Assembly (NCBI GenBank): GCA_947174505.1
Contig: CAMWJF010000033.1
Location: 1-44,992, forward strand
Source: an uncultured Lachnospiraceae bacterium
GTDB lineage: Bacteria; Bacillota; Clostridia; Lachnospirales; Lachnospiraceae
Direction: 5' to 3'
Length of the DNA stretch: 44,992 nucleotides
In this document: in pieces, positions 7,579 to 15,720 of the stretch
How positions within the stretch are numbered: position 1 is the first letter of the stretch
How the letters are laid out: each line of letters begins with the position of its first letter
The notes under the pieces: model-generated
Told to the model about the DNA's origin: nothing
Seen by the model: only the letters and a program-made list of their open reading frames with translations
Database searches by the model: none
Translations under genes and position numbers: made by a program

Positions 7579-9177
7579 ATGGGAGCAGAGGGTATTTACC
7601 CGGAAAACTGGAAAGAGATGATCCGGGGGAAAAAGGTAATCCTTTATAATACGGGTGTCAGCGGTCTGTTGCATGGTCAAGGGAAGCAGATCGAAAAGAT
7701 GCGGTGGGTGTTTCAGGTTTTCAGGGAACATCCTGAGATTGTGCTCTGGTGGAGACCGCATCCGCTGTCACTGAGTACCTTGCAGTCTATGGTTCCGGAA
7801 CTGCAAGAGCAGTATCAGAGGGTGCGTCAGGGATATATGGAAGAAGCTGCTGGTATTTTGGATGAGAGCGCGGATTTAAACAGAGCGATGGCGGTATCGG
7901 ATGCCTATTATGGAGATTGCAGTTCCGTAACGGCGCTCTATCAGGCTGCGGAGAAGCCGGTGCTTTTTGAGAATTATAACATAAGGATCATGGATGATGT
8001 GGAGATTTTACCCATTGCACTTTGCATAAAAGAAGAGGATATGTGGTTTATCCAGTTTCACAGCAATAAGCTGGTAAGGATGGACAAAAACACGTACGAA
8101 ATAAAGAAAATGGTCAGTATTCCCGGAGAACCGCCTTTTCAATGTCATCCATATAATTATCATCTGATAGATCGCGGTGAAAGCCTCTGGGTACTGATAG
8201 GGGAGAGCCGGAGGATTTATGAGTATGATATGGAAGCAGACACGGTAAAAGCCCACATTTTTGAGGGAGAAGATTTCAGAATTCACAGTGAGATTGTTAT
8301 AGAAAAGGGAGACCAGTTTCTTATGCTGCCACATGGCAGCAGCGATATCCTGAAATATGATTGCCTGAACAATGTGTTGGAGAGGAAGAAGTTTGGAAGG
8401 GAAAAGATAAGAGCGGCAAAGTGTTTCGAGACAGACGGAGCAAAGATTTATGTAGCAGATTACGACAGTAATAGAGTGCATTGCTATGATTTGTCAGATC
8501 AATCCTGTACGGAAATAAAGATAGGTGCGGAGGATAACAGATATTGGGGCGTAAAAAAGGTAGGCAGATATTTGGTATTGTTGTGTCTGTTTGAAAGAGA
8601 AATTATATTGTGGGATGAAGAAACGAAAGAGACGTCGAGACTTACGGATTTCCCGGAAGGCTATGCTTGTCTGGGAGGATTTGCGTATCTGAATATGTTT
8701 GAAAAAGATATGAAGATTTATATTTTCCCGATATATTCCAATATGATTCTAAAAGTAGATGTGGAGAAAAAGGTAATAGAGCAGGCGTTCAAAGAAGTAT
8801 ATTACGATACGGGTTATGATGAGAATTCGGAACTTTTTATGAACGCAACCTATTTGTGTGCAAAACGGAGTGGCGATTATGTTTATGCCTATGCGGTGTA
8901 TAAAAAGTCTTGGGACGTTTTTGATCTGAAAACGGAAACGATACGGAGCCGAACTGCTTTTGAAATAAAGGAATCGGAATACAAACGGTCGATTGGCTGT
9001 ATTTTGGACAGTAATGTTTACGAAGAGTCTTTTTGCGAATGTGAGAAGCGTACCATTTGTACGTTAGAAAATTATATTGGAAATATACAGAACTGTAACA
9101 TGGGAAATCAAATTGGAAATAATGAAGGGAATCGCATTGGAACTGACATTCATAAAGGGATGATAAGTGTACGGTGA
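7579..9177 (+). CDS. C-terminal half of split CDP-glycerol glycerophosphotransferase-like protein with beta-propeller
   Basis: The ATG at 7579 has AGAGGA nine bases upstream and is preferred to GTG at 7573. Residues about 6-135 start PENWKEMIRGKKVILYNTG and contain VLWWRPHPL and SDAYYGDCSSVTALYQ, the second GT-B half of the glycerophosphotransferase-like family. The matching first half is the gene at 282. From about residue 145 onward the protein is all short repeated strands (for example DMWFIQFHSNKLVRMD, SLWVLIGESRRIYEYD, IYVADYDSNRVHCYD). I read these as a six- or seven-bladed beta-propeller, which I recall at the end of intact relatives. The last 35 residues are Asn/Gly-rich with short G-N-x repeats. 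It is probably a functional partner of the first half or a relic. Confidence 0.7.
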   Translation: MGAEGIYPENWKEMIRGKKVILYNTGVSGLLHGQGKQIEKMRWVFQVFREHPEIVLWWRPHPLSLSTLQSMVPELQEQYQRVRQGYMEEAAGILDESADLNRAMAVSDAYYGDCSSVTALYQAAEKPVLFENYNIRIMDDVEILPIALCIKEEDMWFIQFHSNKLVRMDKNTYEIKKMVSIPGEPPFQCHPYNYHLIDRGESLWVLIGESRRIYEYDMEADTVKAHIFEGEDFRIHSEIVIEKGDQFLMLPHGSSDILKYDCLNNVLERKKFGREKIRAAKCFETDGAKIYVADYDSNRVHCYDLSDQSCTEIKIGAEDNRYWGVKKVGRYLVLLCLFEREIILWDEETKETSRLTDFPEGYACLGGFAYLNMFEKDMKIYIFPIYSNMILKVDVEKKVIEQAFKEVYYDTGYDENSELFMNATYLCAKRSGDYVYAYAVYKKSWDVFDLKTETIRSRTAFEIKESEYKRSIGCILDSNVYEESFCECEKRTICTLENYIGNIQNCNMGNQIGNNEGNRIGTDIHKGMISVR

Positions 9178-9193
9178 AAGGCGGGGAGACCAC

Positions 9194-10060
9194 ATGGAGA
9201 AGGTACTTATTACAGGCGCAACAGGTCTGATTGGGAATGCGCTTTTATCTATGCTGGAGGGGGAGTATGAGTGCTGGGTGCTTGGACGTCGTGCGGTGCC
9301 AAGTGGGGAAGTTCATTTTATTGAGCAGGATATAGGGAGGCCGTTTGATTTTGAAAAACTCCCGGAACGGATGGATTATATTATTCATTTGGCCCAGAGT
9401 GACGCGCATAATGAGCCGGAGAATAACAGGGAAAAAATTTTTAGCGTCAATGTCTACGGAATGCTGCAGTTGCTTGAATATGGCGTAAAGGCGAAAATAA
9501 AAAAGTTTCTCTTTGCATCTTCCGGGGGCGTGTATGGACGGTTCAACAAATTATGTTTGGAGGAGGAACCACTTACAGTTGATGAAGCATTAAGTTTTTA
9601 TCAGAATTCGAAGCTGAGCATGGAGATTCTGGCCGGAAATTACCGAGATTATTATGACATTGTCACTTTCCGCTTCTTTTTCGTGTATGGAACAGGCCAG
9701 AGGGCTGATATGTTGTTTCCAAGATTGATTACAAATATTAGGGAAAAAGGCAAAGTATGTATTGGCTCGATCCATGATATCAAGATGACACCAATCTATA
9801 AAACAGACGCGGCGCAATGTGTGTACAAGGCATTGCGTGATATTCAGGGAACGCAGGTCATTAATATAGCAGGTGCGGAGACCGTATTGCTGGGAGATAT
9901 TGTAAGAACAATTGCGGAAAAACTGGGGACGGATGTTGAGATACAGTATGAAGACAAGGGACAGCGGGATATGGCAGCGGATACTCGTAAAATGCAGAAA
10001 TTACTCGGTGTTCCGCAGGTAACTCTGGAGGAGGGTATCAGTAAAATGGTTTCTGAATAA
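9194..10060 (+). CDS. NAD-dependent epimerase/dehydratase (SDR)
   Basis: The 288-residue protein begins MEKVLITGATGLIGNALL, with the SDR glycine motif. ASSGGVYGRF lies near residue 112, and the Y-x3-K pair (YQNSK) near 137. RFFFVYGTGQRADM and ending motifs typical of sugar-nucleotide SDRs follow. It differs strongly from the SDR at 5415 and may be a 4-reductase, 3,5-epimerase-reductase-like or 4-epimerase enzyme. The ATG at 9194 has GGGGA about six bases upstream. A longer GTG start at 9167 would overlap the preceding gene and adds nothing recognisable. After this gene the base composition shifts towards A+T. Confidence 0.8.
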   Translation: MEKVLITGATGLIGNALLSMLEGEYECWVLGRRAVPSGEVHFIEQDIGRPFDFEKLPERMDYIIHLAQSDAHNEPENNREKIFSVNVYGMLQLLEYGVKAKIKKFLFASSGGVYGRFNKLCLEEEPLTVDEALSFYQNSKLSMEILAGNYRDYYDIVTFRFFFVYGTGQRADMLFPRLITNIREKGKVCIGSIHDIKMTPIYKTDAAQCVYKALRDIQGTQVINIAGAETVLLGDIVRTIAEKLGTDVEIQYEDKGQRDMAADTRKMQKLLGVPQVTLEEGISKMVSE

Positions 10061-10121
10061 TTAGAAAAACAGATAGAAACATTTGAAAAAAAGAATGTTC
10101 CGCCTTGAAAATTGGAGGGAA

Positions 10122-10187
10122 ATGAGAGGCGCAATAAGAATTAATTGGCTTACGGTTATTCAGGAACAGATGGCGGCGTTATTATGA
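10122..10187 (+). CDS. Possible 21-residue leader peptide or spurious small ORF
   Basis: Within the 150-base gap 10061-10210 there is an ATG preceded by an excellent Shine-Dalgarno (GGAGGG, five bases away). It encodes 21 residues (beginning MRGAIRINWL) and ends at TGA 24 bases before the next gene. No family is recognised. It could be a decayed gene end, a coupling peptide or chance. Confidence 0.25.
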   Translation: MRGAIRINWLTVIQEQMAALL

Positions 10188-10210
10188 TGCCAGGAGGATG
10201 AAATAATACG

Positions 10211-10984
10211 ATGAAATTAAGCGATCAATACAGATATAATGATTTTACGGAAAAAAATTATCGTTATATATTAGAACAATTATTAAAAGAATATGAGTTT
10301 TCAAAGTATGATTATGAAAAAATTTTCTCAGATAAAAAAATTGTGCTGTTGAGACACGATTTGGATACTTCTTTGCTTCGGGCAGTCAGATTAGCGGAAA
10401 TCGAGAAAGAATACCAGATACAGTCGACATATTTTATATATTTGCAGAGTACCGGTTATAACATTTTTGAAGCAGGTCAATACAAGGCCGTCATGGATAT
10501 TATGGATAAAGGACATGAAATAGGGCTTCATTTTGATTACGGATTTTGTAAGCAGTGCCGTAATATGAAAACGCGAAATGAGATAGAGCAATGTGCGGTT
10601 GAGGAAAAGGAGCTTTTGGAAAAGCTGTTCGGAATAAAAATCAGAGTGATGTCTTTTCACAATCCGGTATTCAATAATATATTAAGTATTCAGGATGATT
10701 ATTTTGCCGGAATGATTAACGCTTATTCAAAAACGATAAGTGAAAATTGCAAATATTGTTCCGACTCTTATGGATATTGGAAATATGACAGACTCATGAC
10801 CGTAATGGAAGAGCTTCATGATAAACTGCAGATACTCCTGCATCCGGAATGGTGGACGCCTACGCCTATGTCACCATATGAAAGATATAAACGTTTGACA
10901 GAAGGCAGAGCTGCGGCAATGATGAACGTATATTCCGACATGATGATAAAGTCAGGCAGGGACAATATATATTATGAAGAGTAG
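10211..10984 (+). CDS. NodB/WbmS-like polysaccharide (sugar N-) deacetylase
   Basis: The 257-residue protein carries LLRHDLDTS (about residues 45-53), which resembles the metal-binding aspartate motif of the CE4 fold. GHEIGLHFDYGF near 98 supplies the histidine motif. MSFHNPVF near 146 and LLHPEWW near 211 would complete the site. The shape resembles the WbmS-type deacetylases of bacterial O-antigen loci as I remember them, not secreted peptidoglycan deacetylases. There is no signal peptide, so it should act on a cytoplasmic sugar nucleotide or glycan. It is followed directly by a formyltransferase-like gene, a pair that could swap an acetyl for a formyl group. A related copy lies at 23752. 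The region is markedly A+T-rich. Confidence 0.72.
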   Translation: MKLSDQYRYNDFTEKNYRYILEQLLKEYEFSKYDYEKIFSDKKIVLLRHDLDTSLLRAVRLAEIEKEYQIQSTYFIYLQSTGYNIFEAGQYKAVMDIMDKGHEIGLHFDYGFCKQCRNMKTRNEIEQCAVEEKELLEKLFGIKIRVMSFHNPVFNNILSIQDDYFAGMINAYSKTISENCKYCSDSYGYWKYDRLMTVMEELHDKLQILLHPEWWTPTPMSPYERYKRLTEGRAAAMMNVYSDMMIKSGRDNIYYEE

Positions 10985-11013
10985 GAAAGCGCAGTGGAGT
11001 GGGGACAACAAAG

Positions 11014-12051
11014 ATGAAAATTTATTTGCTGAACTGTATGGTTACAGGATTGCCCTTTGTCAAATTAATATGTAGAAATATGCCGATTGCAGGTATTATC
11101 TCCATAAAGAAGGAATGTGCAGATTCTATTACAGAGTATTATGATTATGAGCCATTTTGTATAGAACAAAACATATCGTATATTGCGGTGGATACCTATT
11201 CATTAAAAAGTGATGCTGATCGGGAAAGGTTGTTGGCATTGGATGTGGATATTGCCATTACGTCGGCTTGGCAGAGACTGGTTCCGGAGTGGTTTATCAA
11301 ACACTGTAGTATAGGTATAATAGGCGTTCATGGAAGTGCTGTAGGAATCAGCGGCGGCAGAGGAAGAAGTCCACAAAATTGGGCTCTTATTTTGGGACAT
11401 AAAAAATTTTCTCTTTCCATTTTCTGGATAGATACAAATATTGATAGTGGAAAGGTTATTGATACAAAAGAATATGAATATGAATTGATTGATGATATTA
11501 GTATTTCATACCATAAAGCAGCAATTTGTATGGCAGAAATGATAATTGAAAATATCAAAAATGGGAATATAGTTAAGGGTTATGGAGTTGAGCAGGAGGG
11601 AGAAGCAGGGTACTTTCCCAAGAGAATTGCTGCAGATGGCATGATTGACTGGAAAAGAAAGTGCTGTGAAATCTATGATTTTGTCAGGGCAATCACAATT
11701 CCCTATCCCTGCGCGTACACGACAATTAATGGCCATCAGGTTAAGGTAGTCAGATGCAAATATATGAAAACAGAAAGTACACTTCTGGACAGCTATCATT
11801 GCGGTGAAATTATTATGATAGCGGCTAATTTGTCTATTTGGGTAAAATGCCGGGATGGTGTTATAGAAATACTTGAATATTTGAATGAGGATGGAGTGGA
11901 AATAAAGGAAGGGCAGATTTTTGATGATTGCAATTTTAAGGAGCAGATAAAAAATATCATTGAAAGACATAACAATGAAGTGGGACTGCCAGTAGCTTCT
12001 GTGCTTTGCCAGCTTATGGAGCAGGATGGAGAAAACGGAGATGGGAATTAA
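11014..12051 (+). CDS. Sugar N-formyltransferase-like protein (Fmt/ArnA N-terminal fold)
   Basis: From the ATG at 11014 the protein has 345 residues. The formyltransferase core is seen as ITSAWQRLVPEWF, VHGSAVGISGGRGRSPQNWAL (about residues 107-127) and FWIDTNIDSGKVID (about 139-152). A C-terminal OB-like region (IDWKRKCCEIYDFVRAITIPYPCAY) matches the second domain of Fmt-type enzymes. It would move a formyl group from N10-formyl-tetrahydrofolate to an amino sugar. The usual Asn-x-His active-site pair reads Gly-Val-His here; the His and the later Asp remain. The loss of Asn is odd and may alter or abolish activity. GTG at 10999 is an alternative start. The end overlaps the next gene by 26 bases. 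Confidence 0.75.
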   Translation: MKIYLLNCMVTGLPFVKLICRNMPIAGIISIKKECADSITEYYDYEPFCIEQNISYIAVDTYSLKSDADRERLLALDVDIAITSAWQRLVPEWFIKHCSIGIIGVHGSAVGISGGRGRSPQNWALILGHKKFSLSIFWIDTNIDSGKVIDTKEYEYELIDDISISYHKAAICMAEMIIENIKNGNIVKGYGVEQEGEAGYFPKRIAADGMIDWKRKCCEIYDFVRAITIPYPCAYTTINGHQVKVVRCKYMKTESTLLDSYHCGEIIMIAANLSIWVKCRDGVIEILEYLNEDGVEIKEGQIFDDCNFKEQIKNIIERHNNEVGLPVASVLCQLMEQDGENGDGN

Positions 12052-13360
12052 AAGGAAAAGAAGAATTTTTTTAGGGGCGCAGGAAATTTCAGGAATGATG
12101 GAAAGATTAAATAATGCTTTTCATGATATGGGAATAGAAAGCGATTTTTACTGCATACCTGAATATGCCTTTGATTTGGGGAAAAAGGATGTGCCCGTTC
12201 TCAAGAAATTCCGGATCCATACGAAGAAGAAAAAGTATGCCGTGGGAGAAAGGGCAAAGGCCTGGTGGAGCTTTTTACAAATGTGGGATATATTAAGGGT
12301 CTTTGTATACGCATTGTTCCGATATGATTGTTTTATTTATATATATGGAAATGGTATATTTTTTCACAATCGTTATTTAAGAAAAATAGAGGAAGTTGAA
12401 TTTTTTGTCTTAAAATTGTTTCGGAAAAAAATGGTTATGTGGTTATGCGGATCTGATGCCAGACCGCCTTATTGTGATGGAGCAAACCATTTTAGCGATA
12501 TTGGAAAGGTATATTCAGTAACTAGGGAGAAAGCGTCTAAAATAAAAATGCTTGAAAAATATATGGACTTAATTGATTATTCGCCCTCTTCGCACTTTCA
12601 CACAAAACCGTATCTGATATTTAACTGTATCGGAATACCGGTGGATATAAAGGAGAAGGTTCGTATTGATAAAAAAAATGTGGACAAGGTAAGAATTTTA
12701 CATGCGCCGTCCGACCAAAAGGCAAAGGGAACCGCAATAGTCAGAAATATAGTAAAGGAAATGCAGGAGGAAGGGTATGATTTTGAGTATATGGAGGTAT
12801 CCGGCCTGCCGCATCGTGTGGTGCTGGAGAAAATGGCGATGTCGGATATTGTAGTAGATCAGGTATATAGCGATACGCCGATGGCCGGCTTTGCTACGGA
12901 GGCAGCAATTAACGGCGTACCGGTTGTGGTTGGAGGATATTATGCAGAGGTGTATAAAAAGGTCCTGCCCGATCCAATTGCTCCGACTGTATATTGCAAT
13001 CCGGAAGAATTAAAAGAAAAGATCATATATCTGATAGAACATGAAGAGGAAAGAATCAGAATCGGAGAGAAAGAGAGGGCATATGTGGAAGGACATTGTC
13101 TTGCGGAAACCGTTGCAAATAAGTTCCTGCGTATATTTGATCGTTCCTATCCGAAAGAGTGGATTATGAATCCTTCTGATAATGATTATATTTGGGGATA
13201 TGGAGAAAGCAGAGAGACAGTCGCCAATGAAATTACCAGACTGATAGATCGTTATGGAACAGAGGCTTTGTGCCTGGATAAGAACGGCGTACTCTATAAG
13301 AAATACGTGCAGTTATACAACGATACAAAGGCCGGAAACAGGGTGAAGGAAGGGATTTGA
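12026..13360 (+). CDS. Glycosyltransferase-like protein, GT-B fold
   Basis: The 444-residue protein starts with a basic stretch and IFLGAQEISGMMERLNNAF, then a hydrophobic alpha/beta domain containing YIYGNGIFF and VMWLCGSDARPPY. The C-terminal half has VRILHAPSDQKAKGT, DIVVDQVYSDTPMAGFATEAAINGVPVV and a final helical tail. This is the pattern of GT-B enzymes whose donor-binding half keeps an E-x-A-x2-G-x-P-V motif. There is no signal peptide or transmembrane segment. The start lies inside the formyltransferase-like gene, with GGAGCAGG just upstream; a second ATG at 12041 is also possible. Donor and acceptor are unknown. The next gene begins immediately after its stop codon. Confidence 0.65.
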   Translation: MEKTEMGIKRKRRIFLGAQEISGMMERLNNAFHDMGIESDFYCIPEYAFDLGKKDVPVLKKFRIHTKKKKYAVGERAKAWWSFLQMWDILRVFVYALFRYDCFIYIYGNGIFFHNRYLRKIEEVEFFVLKLFRKKMVMWLCGSDARPPYCDGANHFSDIGKVYSVTREKASKIKMLEKYMDLIDYSPSSHFHTKPYLIFNCIGIPVDIKEKVRIDKKNVDKVRILHAPSDQKAKGTAIVRNIVKEMQEEGYDFEYMEVSGLPHRVVLEKMAMSDIVVDQVYSDTPMAGFATEAAINGVPVVVGGYYAEVYKKVLPDPIAPTVYCNPEELKEKIIYLIEHEEERIRIGEKERAYVEGHCLAETVANKFLRIFDRSYPKEWIMNPSDNDYIWGYGESRETVANEITRLIDRYGTEALCLDKNGVLYKKYVQLYNDTKAGNRVKEGI

Positions 13361-13804
13361 TTGGAGAAAATATTAGTTTTCAGGACGTCAACAGATGCAA
13401 CCATAAAAAGACTTTTTTGCGAGTTGGAAGGAAAAAATATTGATTGCCTGGTGCAACAAAGCCAGTTTGACAGGTATAGGACAGAATATCCGTACATCCA
13501 TTTTATTGATATCTGTCAGGAGGGGGTTTATGACTTGCCTGTTAGGGTAACCGATGTGATATTTCGTCAGGCGTATGATCAGGTATATATCACACTTTCA
13601 GGCAGGGAAGGTTACGGTTACGGTAATGTACTGAAACTGATACAGCAGGTAAATTATAGAAGAGCCTTTTTCTACAACAGCAATGGAGACAGGATGGAAA
13701 TACCAGATGGAAATAGGATAAGGGATACGCTGTGCAGGATTTATATCGAGTTTACGGGATTTATATATGATATCAGGGAGAGAGTGGCGGGATGTGCGGA
13801 ATAG
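13361..13804 (+). CDS. Unrecognised 147-residue protein, Rossmann-like start
   Basis: I do not recognise this family. It begins with TTG directly after the stop of the upstream gene, with GGAAGGG about nine bases before. The N-terminus (MEKILVFRTSTDATIKRLFCELEGKNIDCLVQ) alternates strand and helix like a half Rossmann fold. A region like YDQVYITLSGREGYGYGNVLKLI follows, and the protein ends in a basic helix. It might be a small partner or a reduced glycosyltransferase half. It overlaps the asnB-like gene by 13 bases, so it is probably translated together with it. Confidence 0.55.
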   Translation: MEKILVFRTSTDATIKRLFCELEGKNIDCLVQQSQFDRYRTEYPYIHFIDICQEGVYDLPVRVTDVIFRQAYDQVYITLSGREGYGYGNVLKLIQQVNYRRAFFYNSNGDRMEIPDGNRIRDTLCRIYIEFTGFIYDIRERVAGCAE

Positions 13805-15720
13805 CCGGTTATATTGTTAAATCTGACAGATACAGGACGGATCGGGAATTGCTGAAAAAAATGACGGACAGCATGATTCATCGCGGTCCGGATGCAGAGG
13901 GACAGTGGACGGACGGACGTGTGGCGCTGGGGCATCGGAGGCTGTCTATCATTGATCTGGATGTACAGAGCAATCAGCCACTGTTTAGCCATGATGAGAA
14001 ATATGTGATTGTCTTTAACGGAGAAATTTATAATTACATAGAACTGAAGCAGGAGCTGATTGAAAGAGGAGCGGTTTTTAAAACAAAGAGCGATACGGAA
14101 GTGATCATGGAGGCATACAGGGCATATGGCGCGGCATGCTTTAACCGGTTTAACGGGATGTGGGCGTTTGCCCTTTATGACAGGGAGAAGCAGGTACTAA
14201 TTTTGAGCAGGGACCGTTTTGGTATCAAGCCTCTTTACACCGTTGACAATGAGGATGTATTCACGTTTGCGTCCGAAAGCAAAGCGATTACGGCGGCTTT
14301 CCCGGATGAGAATGTCCCTAACGAAACATATATACACAGGTATCTTTCCTATTCTGTCAATGAAGATACTGACGGGGAGTGTTTTTATAAGAATGTAAAA
14401 GTTTTTTCTCCTGCGCATTATATGATTTATGATCTTCAAAAACATACGAAGGAATATAAACGTTATTGGGAAGTAGATGAACAGCGGTTTTATGACAAGT
14501 GGATTCGGGGGAAAAATGTTGTCAGGGCCTTTAAGGAACTATTTGAAAGTGCAGTAGAACTTAGGCTGCGCGCGGATGTGGAAGTGGGAGCCTGTCTGTC
14601 AGGCGGATTGGATTCCAGCGCTATCGTAGGCTGCGCGTCAAAAAAGTTTGGCAGAAAAATGCACACGTTTTCTTCCGTGTATACGGATAAAGAGTGCAAT
14701 GAGGAAATGTATATCCGAAAAGTCAATGAGAAGTGGAATACCATACCGCATTATATTAAACCGGATGATTATGAGGATAATTTTACAAAATATGTGGAAG
14801 ATTTGACATACCACCATGATCAGCCAACAGGAGGCGCTTCTATCTACAGTCAGTATATGGTTATGAAAGGCGTTCAGGGGAATGTAAAGGTAGTGCTGGA
14901 TGGGCAGGGAGCGGACGAACTGTTTGCGGGGTATATCCCGTACTATTCTTTTTATGTGGAAGATTTAATGAATAAAAACAGCTTTTTGGCCAAATGCAGG
15001 GCAATTAGGATGCTTGTTATTGTGAAGAAAGAGTGGCCGGAGGAGAGCGGATGTTTTAGCACGAACAAAATCGTCAGTCTGGTAGGACTGAAAAACAGCT
15101 TCCTGTTTCAGAATGACGGACAGGCACAAGGGTTAAAAGTAAAGAGAAAGACAAAGCTGTTTACGGATGAATTTTTGGATAAGGTACATGATGATTATCA
15201 GGACAGAAGCATAAAATGTGCGTCTGCTTTAAATACAAAATTATGCAATGATGTACTGATCAGATCGATCCCTGCACTTTTGCATAATGAGGACGGAAAT
15301 TCCATGGCGTTTTCCATTGAGTCAAGAGTTCCGTTTTTGGACTATCGTATTGTTGAGTTTGCAATTGCCCTTGATGGGAAATATAAGATACGGAATCAGT
15401 GGACAAAATGGATTATCAGAAAGGCGTGTAAAGAATATCTGCCGAAGGAGATTGCGAGAAGGAAAAACAAAATGGGCTTTCCGGCGCCGTTTGACAGATG
15501 GCTGCGGGAAGGAAGCAGCAGGGATGAGATAAGGGAAATTATATATGCGTTTGGCGGCAGAAATATTGTCCCAGGAGAAACGATTGACCAGTATTATAAG
15601 GCGCATATTAATCGGGAGGCGGATTTCAGCAGTATCCTTTTTCGGTTTTATAGTATGGAATTATGGTTAAGAAGATGCGATAAAGTAAAGATTACGGGGC
15701 AGGCGGGTGAAGTATCATGA
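13792..15720 (+). CDS. asnB: Glutamine-dependent asparagine synthetase-like amidotransferase
   Basis: The 642-residue protein starts MCGIAGY, so Cys2 is in place as the glutaminase nucleophile of the Ntn domain (residues 1 to about 200, with HRGPDAEGQW and NGEIYNY). The ATP pyrophosphatase PP-loop SGGLDSSA is near residue 270, and GQGADELFAGY near 372. Both domains look intact. Inside a glycan locus such proteins probably amidate the carboxyl group of a uronic acid, as proposed for WbpS-type enzymes; free asparagine synthesis is also possible. Its last codon overlaps the radical SAM gene (ATGA), which points to a shared operon and supports a glycan role. A second, degenerate paralogue is at 20494. 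Confidence 0.88.
   Translation: MCGIAGYIVKSDRYRTDRELLKKMTDSMIHRGPDAEGQWTDGRVALGHRRLSIIDLDVQSNQPLFSHDEKYVIVFNGEIYNYIELKQELIERGAVFKTKSDTEVIMEAYRAYGAACFNRFNGMWAFALYDREKQVLILSRDRFGIKPLYTVDNEDVFTFASESKAITAAFPDENVPNETYIHRYLSYSVNEDTDGECFYKNVKVFSPAHYMIYDLQKHTKEYKRYWEVDEQRFYDKWIRGKNVVRAFKELFESAVELRLRADVEVGACLSGGLDSSAIVGCASKKFGRKMHTFSSVYTDKECNEEMYIRKVNEKWNTIPHYIKPDDYEDNFTKYVEDLTYHHDQPTGGASIYSQYMVMKGVQGNVKVVLDGQGADELFAGYIPYYSFYVEDLMNKNSFLAKCRAIRMLVIVKKEWPEESGCFSTNKIVSLVGLKNSFLFQNDGQAQGLKVKRKTKLFTDEFLDKVHDDYQDRSIKCASALNTKLCNDVLIRSIPALLHNEDGNSMAFSIESRVPFLDYRIVEFAIALDGKYKIRNQWTKWIIRKACKEYLPKEIARRKNKMGFPAPFDRWLREGSSRDEIREIIYAFGGRNIVPGETIDQYYKAHINREADFSSILFRFYSMELWLRRCDKVKITGQAGEVS

Noticed and set aside
9060..9170. 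Tandem DNA repeat at the end of the beta-propeller gene
   Set aside because: The Gly-Asn repeats are short and imperfect at DNA level; they look like a low-complexity tail, not a repeat array.
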